64,000 nt of DNA, from the NCBI RefSeq assembly GCF_014252055.1, contig NZ_CP059208.1:186001-250000 (forward strand), given 5' to 3'. The position numbers were made by a program, and so were the translations under genes. Shown piece by piece: positions 26,922-35,822 of the stretch. Position 1 is the stretch's first letter. The number at the start of each line of letters is the position of its first letter. Source of the DNA: Blattabacterium cuenoti. GTDB lineage: Bacteria > Bacteroidota > Bacteroidia > Flavobacteriales > Blattabacteriaceae. The notes beneath the pieces were generated by a model. The model saw nothing but the letters and a program-made list of their open reading frames with translations. It ran no database searches and had not been told where the DNA came from.

Positions 26922-28220
26922 TTAAAACGAATTTTTTTTTAAACGAATATCAATAGATCTTTTATGTGCAATTAACCCTTCTTCAGAAGATAGAATGCTT
27001 ATGGACTTATACAAGTCTTTTAATCCTTCCTTAGATATTTCTTGGAAAGTTGTTTTTCTAACAAAACTATCTATAGATACTCCACTATAAAATTTAGCAT
27101 TTCCATATGTAGGAAGAACATGATTAGTACCTGAAGCGTAATCTCCAGCAGTTATTGGAGAATAATTACCTAAAAATACTGATCCAGCATTAATTACCTT
27201 TTCTGCCCAATAATGAACATTATCACAATTAATGATAAGATGTTCTGGCGCAATTTCATTTGAAAATGCAATTGCTTCTTCTAAAGAAGAAAGAATAACT
27301 ATTTTTGCATTTTTTAATGAATTATTAATAATAATTTCTTTTTCAGAAAGATATGATAGTTGTTTTTTTAATTCATTCTTCACCTTATTTATCCAAGGTT
27401 CTTTATTGTTAGTTATTAGTACAATATAACTTTCTGGATCATGTTCAGATTGTGATAATAAGTCTGAAGCTACATACTCAGGATAAGCTTTACTATCAGC
27501 TATAATAACAACTTCGGAAGGACCTGCTGGAATATCTATAGATACGATTCCTCTATTCAATACTATTTGCTTAGCTTTTGTAACATAAGAATTTCCTGGA
27601 CCAAATATCTTATATACAGAAGGAATACTTTCTGTTCCATAAGCCATTGCAGCTATAGCTTGAGCACCCCCTATCTTATAAACACTATCAATTCCTACAT
27701 ATCTAGCTGCATATAAAATGGATGGATGTATTTTTCCTTCTTTATTTGGAGGGCTACATAAAATAATATTTTTACATCCTGCTAATTTTCCTGGAATTCC
27801 TAACATTAATACAGTAGATAGTAAAGGAGCAGAACCACTGGGAATATAAAAACCTATTTTTTCTATTGGAATATTTTTTACCCAACAATCAATTCCTTTT
27901 GATATCTTTATTTTTGATTTTTTATGTATTTGTTTTTTATGAAATAGTTTAATGTTTTCGTATGCTTTTTCTATAGATTTTTTCAAACAATTTGAAATAT
28001 TTGCATTAGCTTCATAGAAATCTTTTTCTATCACTTTAATTTTATCAACATAGACATGATCATATTTTTTTGTATAGGATTTTATTGCTGTATCTCCATG
28101 TAATTTAACATCATTTATAATAGGAATGACTGAATTTATTAAATCAGAACTAGATTTAGTTTTTCTTTTTATGATGTGTTCCTTTTCTTTTAAAGAAGGA
28201 TAAAAATATACTTGAATCAT
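26922..28220 (-). CDS. hisD: Histidinol dehydrogenase
   Basis: Zn-dependent NAD enzyme that oxidises histidinol to histidine in two steps. I start at the ATG at 28220 (MIQVYFYPSLKEKEHI), giving 432 residues, the usual size. The frame stays open upstream to 28349, but those codons overlap the 3' end of hisG and have no family match. Motifs include GFYIPSGSAPLLSTVLMLGIPGKLAGC (start cited only), GPGNSYVTKAKQ near 230, the Zn/catalytic region SQSEHDPES near 285 and APEHLII. It lies 11 nt after hisG. Confidence 0.96.
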   Translation of the reverse strand: MIQVYFYPSLKEKEHIIKRKTKSSSDLINSVIPIINDVKLHGDTAIKSYTKKYDHVYVDKIKVIEKDFYEANANISNCLKKSIEKAYENIKLFHKKQIHKKSKIKISKGIDCWVKNIPIEKIGFYIPSGSAPLLSTVLMLGIPGKLAGCKNIILCSPPNKEGKIHPSILYAARYVGIDSVYKIGGAQAIAAMAYGTESIPSVYKIFGPGNSYVTKAKQIVLNRGIVSIDIPAGPSEVVIIADSKAYPEYVASDLLSQSEHDPESYIVLITNNKEPWINKVKNELKKQLSYLSEKEIIINNSLKNAKIVILSSLEEAIAFSNEIAPEHLIINCDNVHYWAEKVINAGSVFLGNYSPITAGDYASGTNHVLPTYGNAKFYSGVSIDSFVRKTTFQEISKEGLKDLYKSISILSSEEGLIAHKRSIDIRLKKNSF

Positions 28221-28231
28221 ATTTATCTTTG

Positions 28232-29089
28232 TTATAGTATAATTTTTTCTATTGGAAGAACTAAAATATCTTGAGCTCCAAGTGCTTTTAAATTTTCTAT
28301 TATTCCCCAAAAATCGTTTTCGTTGACTACAGAATGAACAGAACTGCATTCTGAGTTTGCTAAAGGAAGAACAACTGGACTTTTTATTCCAGGTAAATAA
28401 GATATAATTTTATCTAATCGTTCATTAGGTGCATTTAGTAGAATGTATTTATTATTTTTTGCTTTTTTTACTGCTCTAATACGAAATAATAATTTATCCA
28501 TAATTATATTTTGTGGAGAACTCAAATGAAGGTGAGAAGCTAATACGGCTTCAGATTGAAGAACTGTTTCTACTTCTTTAAGTCCATTCATAAATAATGT
28601 AGAACCACTACTTACTAAATCACATATACAATCAGCTAAACCTATTCCAGGAGCTATTTCCACAGATCCAGATATTTCATGTATTTCTGTTTTTATATAT
28701 CTTTTTTTAAAAAATTCTCTAACTAAAAAAGGATAGCTTGTAGCTATACGTTTTCCATCTAGATCTTCTATGTTATTATAAATTGAAGATTTTGGAACAG
28801 CTATCGATAAACGACACTTTCCAAACCCTAAAGTCTCTTTTATTTTTATTTTTTTTCTTTTTTCTAAAAGAACATTTTTTCCAACAATTCCTATATCTGC
28901 TACTCCATCTTCTAAATACTGAGGAATATCATCGTCTCGCAAAAAAAGTATTTCCATAGGAAAATTCATTGCCGTTGTTTTTAATTTATCTATACCAATA
29001 TTAATTTCAATACTGCAATCTTTAAGAAATTTTATGGAGTCCTCATAAAGACGACCTGATTTTTGAATAGCTATTTTAAGTTTATCCAT
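28232..29089 (-). CDS. hisG: ATP phosphoribosyltransferase (long form)
   Basis: First, committed step of histidine synthesis. It has 285 residues, matching the long HisG form with a C-terminal regulatory domain, so HisZ is not needed. The catalytic part has KLRIAIQKSGRL-type sequence (KLKIAIQKSGRLYED), DIGIVGKNVL near 82, and the PRPP loop EIAPGIGLADCICDLVSSGST near 150. The C-terminal ACT-like domain (about 212-285) normally binds histidine for feedback. It is the first gene of the his operon, with a strong hairpin and a TATATTTG box upstream. Confidence 0.96.
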   Translation of the reverse strand: MDKLKIAIQKSGRLYEDSIKFLKDCSIEINIGIDKLKTTAMNFPMEILFLRDDDIPQYLEDGVADIGIVGKNVLLEKRKKIKIKETLGFGKCRLSIAVPKSSIYNNIEDLDGKRIATSYPFLVREFFKKRYIKTEIHEISGSVEIAPGIGLADCICDLVSSGSTLFMNGLKEVETVLQSEAVLASHLHLSSPQNIIMDKLLFRIRAVKKAKNNKYILLNAPNERLDKIISYLPGIKSPVVLPLANSECSSVHSVVNENDFWGIIENLKALGAQDILVLPIEKIIL

Positions 29090-29114
29090 ATTAATTATTA
29101 GGAATATATAGGAA

Positions 29115-29146
29115 AAATAAAAGCTTACTTTTGTAAGCTTTTATTT
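29115..29146 (-). promoter_or_regulatory. Strong hairpin in the his operon leader
   Basis: A 14-bp perfect stem (29115-29128 with 29133-29146) with a 4-nt loop, lying 25 nt before hisG. On the minus strand it is followed by a short T-rich tail, so it resembles an attenuator-type terminator. No His-rich leader peptide is visible between it and the promoter. Confidence 0.6.
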
Positions 29147-29188
29147 ATTATTATAGTAATTATCAGATTAAATTATCATGTATTATGG

Positions 29189-29196
29189 CAAATATA
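29189..29196 (-). promoter_or_regulatory. -7 box for the his operon
   Basis: The minus strand reads TATATTTG, 100 nt upstream of hisG. It puts the transcription start near 29185 and the hairpin inside the leader. No clear -33 element is seen. Confidence 0.5.
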
Positions 29197-29230
29197 ATAA
29201 CTATTTTGAATATTTTATAAAAACATTACA

Positions 29231-29998
29231 ATGAAAATAGTAGGATATAACATAAATGGAATTAGATCTGGAATTAATAAAGGATTACCAATTTGGATTG
29301 AAAAATATAATCCAGATATTTTATGTTTACAAGAAATAAAAGCTTTTCAAGAACAAATAAATACAAAAATATTTGAAAAATTAGGATATTATCATTATTG
29401 GCATTCATCAATAAAAAAAGGTTATAGTGGTGTAGCTATCTTATGCAAAGAAAAACCTATTCATATAGAATACGGAATAGGTTTAGAATCTATTGATAGA
29501 GAAGGAAGAGTTTTACGAATAGATTTTGAACATTTTTCTATTATTAGTCTTTATTTGCCTTCAGGTAATAACATGATAAAAAGATTAAATTATAAATTCA
29601 TGTTTATGAATGAATTTTTTTTTTATGTAAAAAAAATTCAGAATAATTTGAAAAATATTATTATTTGTGGAGATTATAATATCTGTCATAAGAAAATAGA
29701 TATACATGATCCTATTCGAAATAAGGAAGTATCTGGATTTCTTCCAGAAGAAAGAGAATGGATGACTAATTTTATAAAATTAGGATTTTTAGATAGTTTT
29801 AGGAATTATATTAAAGAAGGTCATCATTATAGTTGGTGGAGTTATAGATCTAAAGCAAGAATAGGAAATCGCGGATGGAGAATTGATTATATAATGGTAA
29901 CTCTTTCTTTAAAAAAGAATATGATAAACGCATACTTATTACCTGGAATAAGATATTCTGATCATTGCCCAACGGTATTAGAAATAAAATTCACATAA
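29231..29998 (+). CDS. xth: Exodeoxyribonuclease III / AP endonuclease
   Basis: Base-excision-repair nuclease that cuts at abasic sites and degrades 3' ends. It has 255 residues, normal. Motifs are VGYNINGIRSGINKG near 3, LCLQEIKAF near 32 with the metal-binding Glu, YSGVAILCK, CGDYNICHKKIDIHDP near 145, WRIDYIMVT near 215 and the final YSDHCPTVLEI with the catalytic Asp-His pair. It is divergent from the his operon and converges on tRNA-Lys with 7 nt between. Confidence 0.95.
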   Translation: MKIVGYNINGIRSGINKGLPIWIEKYNPDILCLQEIKAFQEQINTKIFEKLGYYHYWHSSIKKGYSGVAILCKEKPIHIEYGIGLESIDREGRVLRIDFEHFSIISLYLPSGNNMIKRLNYKFMFMNEFFFYVKKIQNNLKNIIICGDYNICHKKIDIHDPIRNKEVSGFLPEEREWMTNFIKLGFLDSFRNYIKEGHHYSWWSYRSKARIGNRGWRIDYIMVTLSLKKNMINAYLLPGIRYSDHCPTVLEIKFT

Positions 29999-30005
29999 AT
30001 AAATG

Positions 30006-30078
30006 TGACCTGACTGGGATTCGAACCCAGGACCCTTACATTAAAAGTGTAATGCTCTACCAGCTGAGCTACCAGGTC
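30006..30078 (-). tRNA. tRNA-Lys (anticodon TTT)
   Basis: The minus strand folds to a complete 73-nt cloverleaf. The acceptor stem pairs GACCTGG with TCAGGTC, the anticodon arm is TTACA/TGTAA around loop CTTTTAA (anticodon TTT), and the T-arm has GTTCGAATC. CCA is not encoded. A TATATTTG box lies 12 nt upstream. Confidence 0.97.
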
Positions 30079-30090
30079 TTAATTATCGAA

Positions 30091-30098
30091 CAAATATA
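30091..30098 (-). promoter_or_regulatory. -7 box for tRNA-Lys
   Basis: The minus strand reads TATATTTG, 12 nt before the mature 5' end of tRNA-Lys. Its placement right before a stable RNA gene supports this octamer as the promoter core in this genome. Confidence 0.6.
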
Positions 30099-30117
30099 CT
30101 ATAAATTTTGTGTTTTT

Positions 30118-30642
30118 ATGAAAATCACTTTGATAGGATATATGGGTAGTGGAAAAAGTTCTTTAGGAGCTATGTTAGCTAAAAAACTAAACATTATTTT
30201 TTATGATTTAGATTCTATTATTTCTAAAACTTATGGAGTTTCTATATTTTCCTTCTTCAAAAAAAAAGGAGAATCTTCTTTTAGAAAAATAGAACATTTG
30301 ATGTTAAAAAAAATTCTAAAAAAGAAACATTCTTATATTTTATCTGTAGGTGGTGGCACTCCTTGTTTCTATAAAAATATTTATTTGTTAAATAAATATT
30401 CAAAAACAATTTATATAAAAATAGATGCTTACACTTTATTTAATAGATTGATTTTAGAAAAAGAAAAAAGACCTTTAATTTTTAATTTTTCCAAAAAAGA
30501 ATTATATAGATTCATAATGAAACATTTGCTAAAAAGAGTTCCTTTTTATGAACAAGCTTCCATAAAAATAGAAATTGATAAAAAAAAATCTAAAATTAAT
30601 GTAATTAAAGAAATTATTAAGTCTATTTATTCAGATACATAA
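30118..30642 (+). CDS. aroK: Shikimate kinase
   Basis: Phosphorylates shikimate in the chorismate pathway. I start at the ATG at 30118 (MKITLIGYMGSGKSSLG), giving 174 residues, the usual size. The open frame extends further upstream only because it reads antisense through tRNA-Lys. The P-loop GYMGSGKSS is at about residues 8-16, SFRKIEH near 55, and the substrate loop VGGGTPCF near 80. With aroA later in the window it feeds the trp operon. tilS follows 8 nt downstream. Confidence 0.95.
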   Translation: MKITLIGYMGSGKSSLGAMLAKKLNIIFYDLDSIISKTYGVSIFSFFKKKGESSFRKIEHLMLKKILKKKHSYILSVGGGTPCFYKNIYLLNKYSKTIYIKIDAYTLFNRLILEKEKRPLIFNFSKKELYRFIMKHLLKRVPFYEQASIKIEIDKKKSKINVIKEIIKSIYSDT

Positions 30643-30650
30643 ATTTTATT

Positions 30651-32015
30651 ATGGTAAATAACTCATCTAACTATTTTTTAGAAAAAATTAAAAAAGATTT
30701 TTCATTTGAAAAAATAAAAAAAATATGTGTAGCTGTAAGTGGGGGATTAGATAGTATGGTTCTTTTAAATTTACTTTTGGATATTTTATCTATTAAAAAA
30801 CTAGAAGTAGCTCACTGTAATTTTGGATTAAGAAAAAAAGAATCTAATGATGATGAAATTTTTGTAAAACGTTTTTGTGAAAAAAAAAATATAGTATTAC
30901 ATATTAAAAGATTTGATACTATAAATTTTTCTAAAGAAAAAAAATTATCTATACAAATGGCTGCAAGAAAACTTAGATATGATTGGTTCAATAGTCTACT
31001 AAAAAAAAATGATTCATGTGGATATTATATTGCTTTAGGACATCATTTAAATGATTCTATAGAAACTTTTTTTCTAAACATTTTGAGAGGAACGAGTGTT
31101 AAAGGCTTGTTAGGGATCCCTAAAAAAAATATAAATTTTATTCGTCCTTTATCATATTTTACAAAAAATGAAATTTTACATTATTCTAAAATAAAAAATA
31201 TAAATTGGAGATTAGACAGCAGTAATTTAGAAACCAAATATCTAAGAAATAAACTTCGTTTAGCTTTAAATGGTTTTTATTCTTCTTTTCCATTATTTTT
31301 TAATGGAATAAAAAAAACTATAAATTATCTTCAATCCGATAATTTTATAATAGAAGATAAAATAAAAGAAATATGTGAAAATATTACAATAGAGAAAAAT
31401 TACGATCCTCTAATATGGAAAATCCAATATAAAAAATTAGAAAATTTAATTCCTTTATCTTTTTATTTATTTAAAATATTTTCTCCATATGGATTTCGTG
31501 ATATAAATAGTTTAAAATCTTTAATTTATTCACAATCAGGAAAATATATTGTATCAAATAAATACTACATTCTAAAAAATAGAAATCATTGGATTTTATT
31601 TTCTAATAAAAAATTGGGAAAAAAATGGAAAAATTATACAATACAAAACATTAAAAAATTCGATAAAAATTATTTTCCTATTAAAATAGATTTTTCTATA
31701 CAATTAAAAAAAACAAATGATTATTATAGTAATAATAATCATTTTTTTGTAGATTTTGAAAAAATTAAATTTCCATTATACATAAGAACCTGGAGAAATG
31801 GAGATTATTTTTATCCTATTAACATGAAAGGGAAAAAAAAATTAAGTAAATACTATAAAGAAAATAAGTATTCTTTTCTGGAAAAAGAGAATACGTGGTT
31901 GTTAATTAACGGAAACAATAATATCGTTTTAGTTATGGGAAATAGAGGAAATCGTTTAGATAATAGATTTAAAATTACGGAACAAACAAAAAAAATATTA
32001 GAAATAAAAATATAA
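30651..32015 (+). CDS. tilS: tRNA(Ile)-lysidine synthase
   Basis: Modifies the wobble C of tRNA-Ile(CAU) to lysidine, so that it reads AUA. This is essential in a genome rich in ATA codons. It has 454 residues, normal. The PP-loop ATPase motif AVSGGLDSMVLLN is at about residues 25-37, with LGHHLNDSIETFFLNILRG near 137 typical of TilS. The C-terminal domain (about 365-454) has RTWRNGDYFYPINMKGKKKLSK. It lies in a short operon with aroK. Confidence 0.96.
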   Translation: MVNNSSNYFLEKIKKDFSFEKIKKICVAVSGGLDSMVLLNLLLDILSIKKLEVAHCNFGLRKKESNDDEIFVKRFCEKKNIVLHIKRFDTINFSKEKKLSIQMAARKLRYDWFNSLLKKNDSCGYYIALGHHLNDSIETFFLNILRGTSVKGLLGIPKKNINFIRPLSYFTKNEILHYSKIKNINWRLDSSNLETKYLRNKLRLALNGFYSSFPLFFNGIKKTINYLQSDNFIIEDKIKEICENITIEKNYDPLIWKIQYKKLENLIPLSFYLFKIFSPYGFRDINSLKSLIYSQSGKYIVSNKYYILKNRNHWILFSNKKLGKKWKNYTIQNIKKFDKNYFPIKIDFSIQLKKTNDYYSNNNHFFVDFEKIKFPLYIRTWRNGDYFYPINMKGKKKLSKYYKENKYSFLEKENTWLLINGNNNIVLVMGNRGNRLDNRFKITEQTKKILEIKI

Positions 32016-32065
32016 TTATATAATTTTTATTGTTATTATAATATAATTACAATTAGTATTTTTTT

Positions 32066-32073
32066 TAATTTTG
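32066..32073 (+). promoter_or_regulatory. -7 box for serC
   Basis: TAATTTTG matches TAnnTTTG and ends 24 nt before the serC ATG, giving a leader of about 20 nt. Confidence 0.4.
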
Positions 32074-32097
32074 ATATAAGAATTAGTTATTCTGTTT

Positions 32098-33162
32098 ATG
32101 AAAATACACAATTTCAATGCAGGTCCTTCTGTTTTACCAAAAAAAGTAGTTGAAAAATCTGCTAAATCTATCATTAGTTTTAATGAATCCGGAATTTCTT
32201 TACTTGAAATTTCTCATAGAAGTTTAGATTTTATGGAAATAATAGAAAAAACAGCAAGTTTAGTAAAACGGATTACAAATTTAAATGATGATTATGCTAT
32301 TCTCTTTCTACAAGGAGGAGCAACATTACAATTTGCAATGGTTCCATACAATTTAATGAATAAAGAAGCTGCTTATTTAGACACAGGAATTTGGGCTCAT
32401 AATGCTGTTAAAGAAGCAGAAAATTTTGGAAAAGTAAAAATTTTATTTTCCGGAAAGGATAATAATTATACATACATTCCTGAAAATTATCATATTCCAG
32501 ATAAAGTAGATTATTTTCATTGTACGTCTAATAATACAATTGTTGGAACACAAATGAAATCGTTTCCTATAACTTATGTACCAATAGTTTGTGATATGTC
32601 TTCTGATATTTTTAGTAGAAAGTTAAATTTTCGTCAGTTTAGTTTAATTTATGCTTCTGCTCAGAAAAATGTAAGCTCTTCTGGAATGACTATTGTCATA
32701 ATAAAAAAAGAAATTTTGGAAAAAATTAAAAGAAATATTCCTTCCTATTTAGATTACCGTATTCACATAAAAAACAATGGAATATTAAATACACCAAATG
32801 TTTTCTCTATTTACACTTCTATGCTAACTTTAGAATGGATAGAGAGGAAAGGAGGTATTTCCATTTTAGAAGAAGAGAACGAACATAAAGCTAAATTATT
32901 ATATGATGAAATAGATAATAATGAATTATTTGAAAATAGAATACATAAAAATAATCGTTCTAATATGAATGTTTCATTTTTCTTAAAGAAAAAAAGTTTA
33001 GAAAAAGAATTTAATAAAATGTGGATAAAAGAAAATATTGTTGGATTAGATGGACATAGACTATTAGGTGGGTATCGTGCAAGTATATACAATGCTATAC
33101 CAATAGAAAGTATTCTATTTTTGATAGAAATCATGAAAGAATTTGAAAAAAGATTCGCATAA
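32098..33162 (+). CDS. serC: Phosphoserine aminotransferase
   Basis: PLP enzyme that makes 3-phosphoserine (and can serve in vitamin B6 synthesis). It has 354 residues, normal. Family marks are HNFNAGPSVLPKKVVEKS near residue 3, LLEISHRSLDFMEI near 36, FLQGGATLQFAM near 71 and YASAQKNVSSSGMTIVII near 190, with the PLP lysine in AQKN. Its stop overlaps the next start by 1 nt, so the two are coupled. Serine made here feeds glycine and folate one-carbon reactions and trpB. Confidence 0.95.
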   Translation: MKIHNFNAGPSVLPKKVVEKSAKSIISFNESGISLLEISHRSLDFMEIIEKTASLVKRITNLNDDYAILFLQGGATLQFAMVPYNLMNKEAAYLDTGIWAHNAVKEAENFGKVKILFSGKDNNYTYIPENYHIPDKVDYFHCTSNNTIVGTQMKSFPITYVPIVCDMSSDIFSRKLNFRQFSLIYASAQKNVSSSGMTIVIIKKEILEKIKRNIPSYLDYRIHIKNNGILNTPNVFSIYTSMLTLEWIERKGGISILEEENEHKAKLLYDEIDNNELFENRIHKNNRSNMNVSFFLKKKSLEKEFNKMWIKENIVGLDGHRLLGGYRASIYNAIPIESILFLIEIMKEFEKRFA

Positions 33163-33821
33163 TGAATAATAATGTAGAAAGTATATATTTTTCGTTAAAA
33201 AAATCAATTCCAAAAAATATTGAAATTTTAGTTGTATCTAAAAATCAAAATGTTCTTTCTATAGAAAAATTATATCAAATAGGTCATAGAAATTTTGGAG
33301 AAAATTATATTCAAGAAATGATAAAGAAATATAAAATTTTACCAAAAGATATTCGATGGCATATGATTGGGAAAATTCAAAGTAATAAGTTAAAATATTT
33401 AACACCTTTTGTTCATTTAATACATAGTGTTCAAAAAATTGAACATCTAAGAATAATTAATAAATTAGCCTGTAAACAAGGAAAAATTATTAACTGTCTT
33501 TTGCAAATAAAAATTTGCAATGAAAAAAGTAAGTCAGGGATCACAAGTAAAGAAGCTAATAAAATATTAGAAAGTGAAAGTTATAAGTGTATGAAAAATG
33601 TCAATATAATAGGACTCATGGGAATGGCTTCTTTTGTAGATTTATCAAAAGTACACGATGAGTTTTATTATTTACAAAAGTTATATAATATATATAAAAA
33701 GAAATATGGACATTATGTTCTTTCCATGGGAATGAGTAGAGATTATTCTATAGCTATAAAATATGGTAGTACATTGATCCGAATTGGAACATCTATTTTT
33801 GGTAAAAGAAGTAATAGATAA
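33162..33821 (+). CDS. YggS-family PLP homeostasis protein
   Basis: PLP-binding protein of the YggS/PLPBP family, thought to buffer pyridoxal phosphate. It has 219 residues, normal. The PLP lysine is in ILVVSKNQNV near residue 26, followed by GHRNFGENYIQE near 44, WHMIGKIQSNK near 66 and LSMGMSRDYSIAIKYGSTLIRIGTSIFG near 187 (family signature). It overlaps serC by 1 nt. It converges on trpA. Confidence 0.92.
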   Translation: MNNNVESIYFSLKKSIPKNIEILVVSKNQNVLSIEKLYQIGHRNFGENYIQEMIKKYKILPKDIRWHMIGKIQSNKLKYLTPFVHLIHSVQKIEHLRIINKLACKQGKIINCLLQIKICNEKSKSGITSKEANKILESESYKCMKNVNIIGLMGMASFVDLSKVHDEFYYLQKLYNIYKKKYGHYVLSMGMSRDYSIAIKYGSTLIRIGTSIFGKRSNR

Positions 33822-33844
33822 TTAGATAATTATTTTTTATTGTA

Positions 33845-34630
33845 TTAATTTGTATTATTTATTATATTATTTATATATTTTTTAATACTCATCTCTAAAT
33901 TTTGATTATTTAACGATTCAATAAAAGAACTTCCAATAATTCCTCCATTTGCGTATTTACAACATAATTCAAAAGTATTTTTATTTTTTACTCCAAATCC
34001 AATTAATATTGGAATTTTTTTATCTATAGATGATTTTTTTATATTTTCGAAAAACGATATTTGTTCTTTTCCAAAAGAATCTATTTCTCCTGTTATAGAA
34101 TTTGAAGAAACCAAATATAAAAATCCATCCGAAATTTTACTTAAAAAAATAGCTCTATTTAAATCTGTTTCAGGTGTTACTAGAAAAATCATAGATATTA
34201 AATATTTTTTGAATAAACTACGATATTTTTTTATAAAATATTCAACTGGAAGATCTGGAAGTATTAATCCAGATATATTTAATTTTTTACACTTTTCTAA
34301 AAACTTTTCTTCTCCAAATTTATAAAATTGATTATAATACCCCATAAGAACGATAGGGATCGTAATATAATCCTTAAATTTTTCTATTTCAGAAAATAAA
34401 AAAGAAAGATCCATTCCATTTTCTAATGAAATTTTATTACTATTTTGTATAATCATTCCATCTGCTAATGGATCAGAATACGGAATTCCTATTTCAATTA
34501 AATCTACAGGAAGATTTTGTAAAATTTTTATTATTTTTATAGTACTATCTATATTGGGATAACCAGCTGTAAAATAAATACATAATATTTTCTTATTTTT
34601 TTTTTTGAATAAATTATGAATTCTATTCAT
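33845..34630 (-). CDS. trpA: Tryptophan synthase alpha chain
   Basis: Cleaves indole-3-glycerol phosphate to indole and glyceraldehyde 3-phosphate. It has 261 residues, normal. The catalytic Glu is in VDLIEIGIPYSDPLADG near residue 47, and the catalytic Asp region is LILPDLPVEY near 125. GFGVKNKNT and GGIIGSSFIE complete the phosphate-binding part. It is the last gene of the trp operon, 4 nt after trpB. Confidence 0.96.
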   Translation of the reverse strand: MNRIHNLFKKKNKKILCIYFTAGYPNIDSTIKIIKILQNLPVDLIEIGIPYSDPLADGMIIQNSNKISLENGMDLSFLFSEIEKFKDYITIPIVLMGYYNQFYKFGEEKFLEKCKKLNISGLILPDLPVEYFIKKYRSLFKKYLISMIFLVTPETDLNRAIFLSKISDGFLYLVSSNSITGEIDSFGKEQISFFENIKKSSIDKKIPILIGFGVKNKNTFELCCKYANGGIIGSSFIESLNNQNLEMSIKKYINNIINNTN

Positions 34631-34634
34631 AAGT

Positions 34635-35822
34635 TTAATAATTTAATTTGGAATAAAATTTATCATAAACATCTATATCTTTATCTCCTCTCCCTGATAA
34701 GGTAATAACAATAACATCACTTTTCTTAAAAACTACTTTTTTTAATGCAACTAATGCATGAGCACTTTCTAATGCTGGAATAATTCCTTCTAATCTAGCT
34801 AATTCACATCCTGAATCTAAAGCTTCTTTATCTGTAGCATGAATAAAATTAACACGTTTTTTTACAAAAAGATTAGAATGCATAGGTCCTATTCCTGGAT
34901 AGTCTAATCCGGGAGATATAGAATGTGCAGGAATAACTTGACCATTTTTATCTTGTAATAATAATGTCATACTACCATGTAGTACTCCTTTAGTACCACA
35001 AAATATAGATGCAGCTGTTTTATTTGTTTTCACACCTAATCCTGCTGCTTCTACTGCTATAAGATTAACCGATCTATCATTCAAAAAATGATAAAATGAA
35101 CCTGCTGCATTACTACCTCCTCCTATACAAGCTATTACATAATTTGGTTTATAAAAACCTTCTATTTTTTTTAATTGATTTTTTATTTCTTCACTAATAA
35201 TAGATTGAAAATCTGCAACCATTTGAGGATACGGGTGAGGTCCTACTGTAGAACCTATTAAGTAATAACTCTCTGGATTATTAATCCAATAACGAATTGC
35301 TTCGTTAACAGCATCTTTTAATGTTTTTTCTCCACTAATAACAGGAATTACTCTTGCTCCAAGAGATTTTATTTTAATAACATTTGACGATTGACGATGC
35401 ATGTCTTTTTCCCCCATAAATATTAGACATTCTAAATCCATTAGAGCACAAACAGTAGCAGTAGCTACTCCATGTTGTCCAGCTCCTGTTTCTGCTATAA
35501 TTTTCTTTTTTCCTAATTTATTAGCTAATATAGCTTGTCCTACCGTATTATTAATTTTATGTGATCCAGTATGATTAAGATCCTCTCTTTTTAAAAAAAT
35601 TTTAGCTTTGTATTTAGCTGAATATTTCTTGCAAAAAAATAAAGGAGTAGGTCTTCCAACAAAATTTTTTAATATTTCTCTATATGAATTTTGAAAACTA
35701 CAACTTTTTATAATATTTTTATATTCTTTTTGTAATTCTCTCACATTATTTGATAACATTTCTGGAATAAAAGAGCCTCCAAATTCTCCATAAAAACCAT
35801 CTTTATCAACAAAAAAATTCAT
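34635..35822 (-). CDS. trpB: Tryptophan synthase beta chain
   Basis: PLP enzyme that joins indole with serine. It has 395 residues, normal. Marks are YGEFGGSFIPEML near 12, GRPTPLFF, LKREDLNHTGSHKINN with the PLP lysine in HTGSHKIN near residue 87, ETGAGQHGVATA near 110 and the phosphate cup CIGGGSNAAG near 230. SGRGDKDIDVY is the C-terminal signature. It overlaps trpF by 4 nt. Confidence 0.97.
   Translation of the reverse strand: MNFFVDKDGFYGEFGGSFIPEMLSNNVRELQKEYKNIIKSCSFQNSYREILKNFVGRPTPLFFCKKYSAKYKAKIFLKREDLNHTGSHKINNTVGQAILANKLGKKKIIAETGAGQHGVATATVCALMDLECLIFMGEKDMHRQSSNVIKIKSLGARVIPVISGEKTLKDAVNEAIRYWINNPESYYLIGSTVGPHPYPQMVADFQSIISEEIKNQLKKIEGFYKPNYVIACIGGGSNAAGSFYHFLNDRSVNLIAVEAAGLGVKTNKTAASIFCGTKGVLHGSMTLLLQDKNGQVIPAHSISPGLDYPGIGPMHSNLFVKKRVNFIHATDKEALDSGCELARLEGIIPALESAHALVALKKVVFKKSDVIVITLSGRGDKDIDVYDKFYSKLNY

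Noticed and set aside
28221..28349. An N-terminal extension of hisD of 43 codons
   Set aside because: It lies over the hisG 3' end in another frame and has no HisD-like sequence; family members begin at the ATG at 28220.
29965..30117. An N-terminal extension of aroK of 51 codons
   Set aside because: It is an antisense reading through tRNA-Lys; shikimate kinases start at the ATG just before the P-loop.
32016..32060. AT palindromes between tilS and serC as a structured RNA
   Set aside because: Pure A/T self-complementarity with no G-C pairs and no consistent fold.
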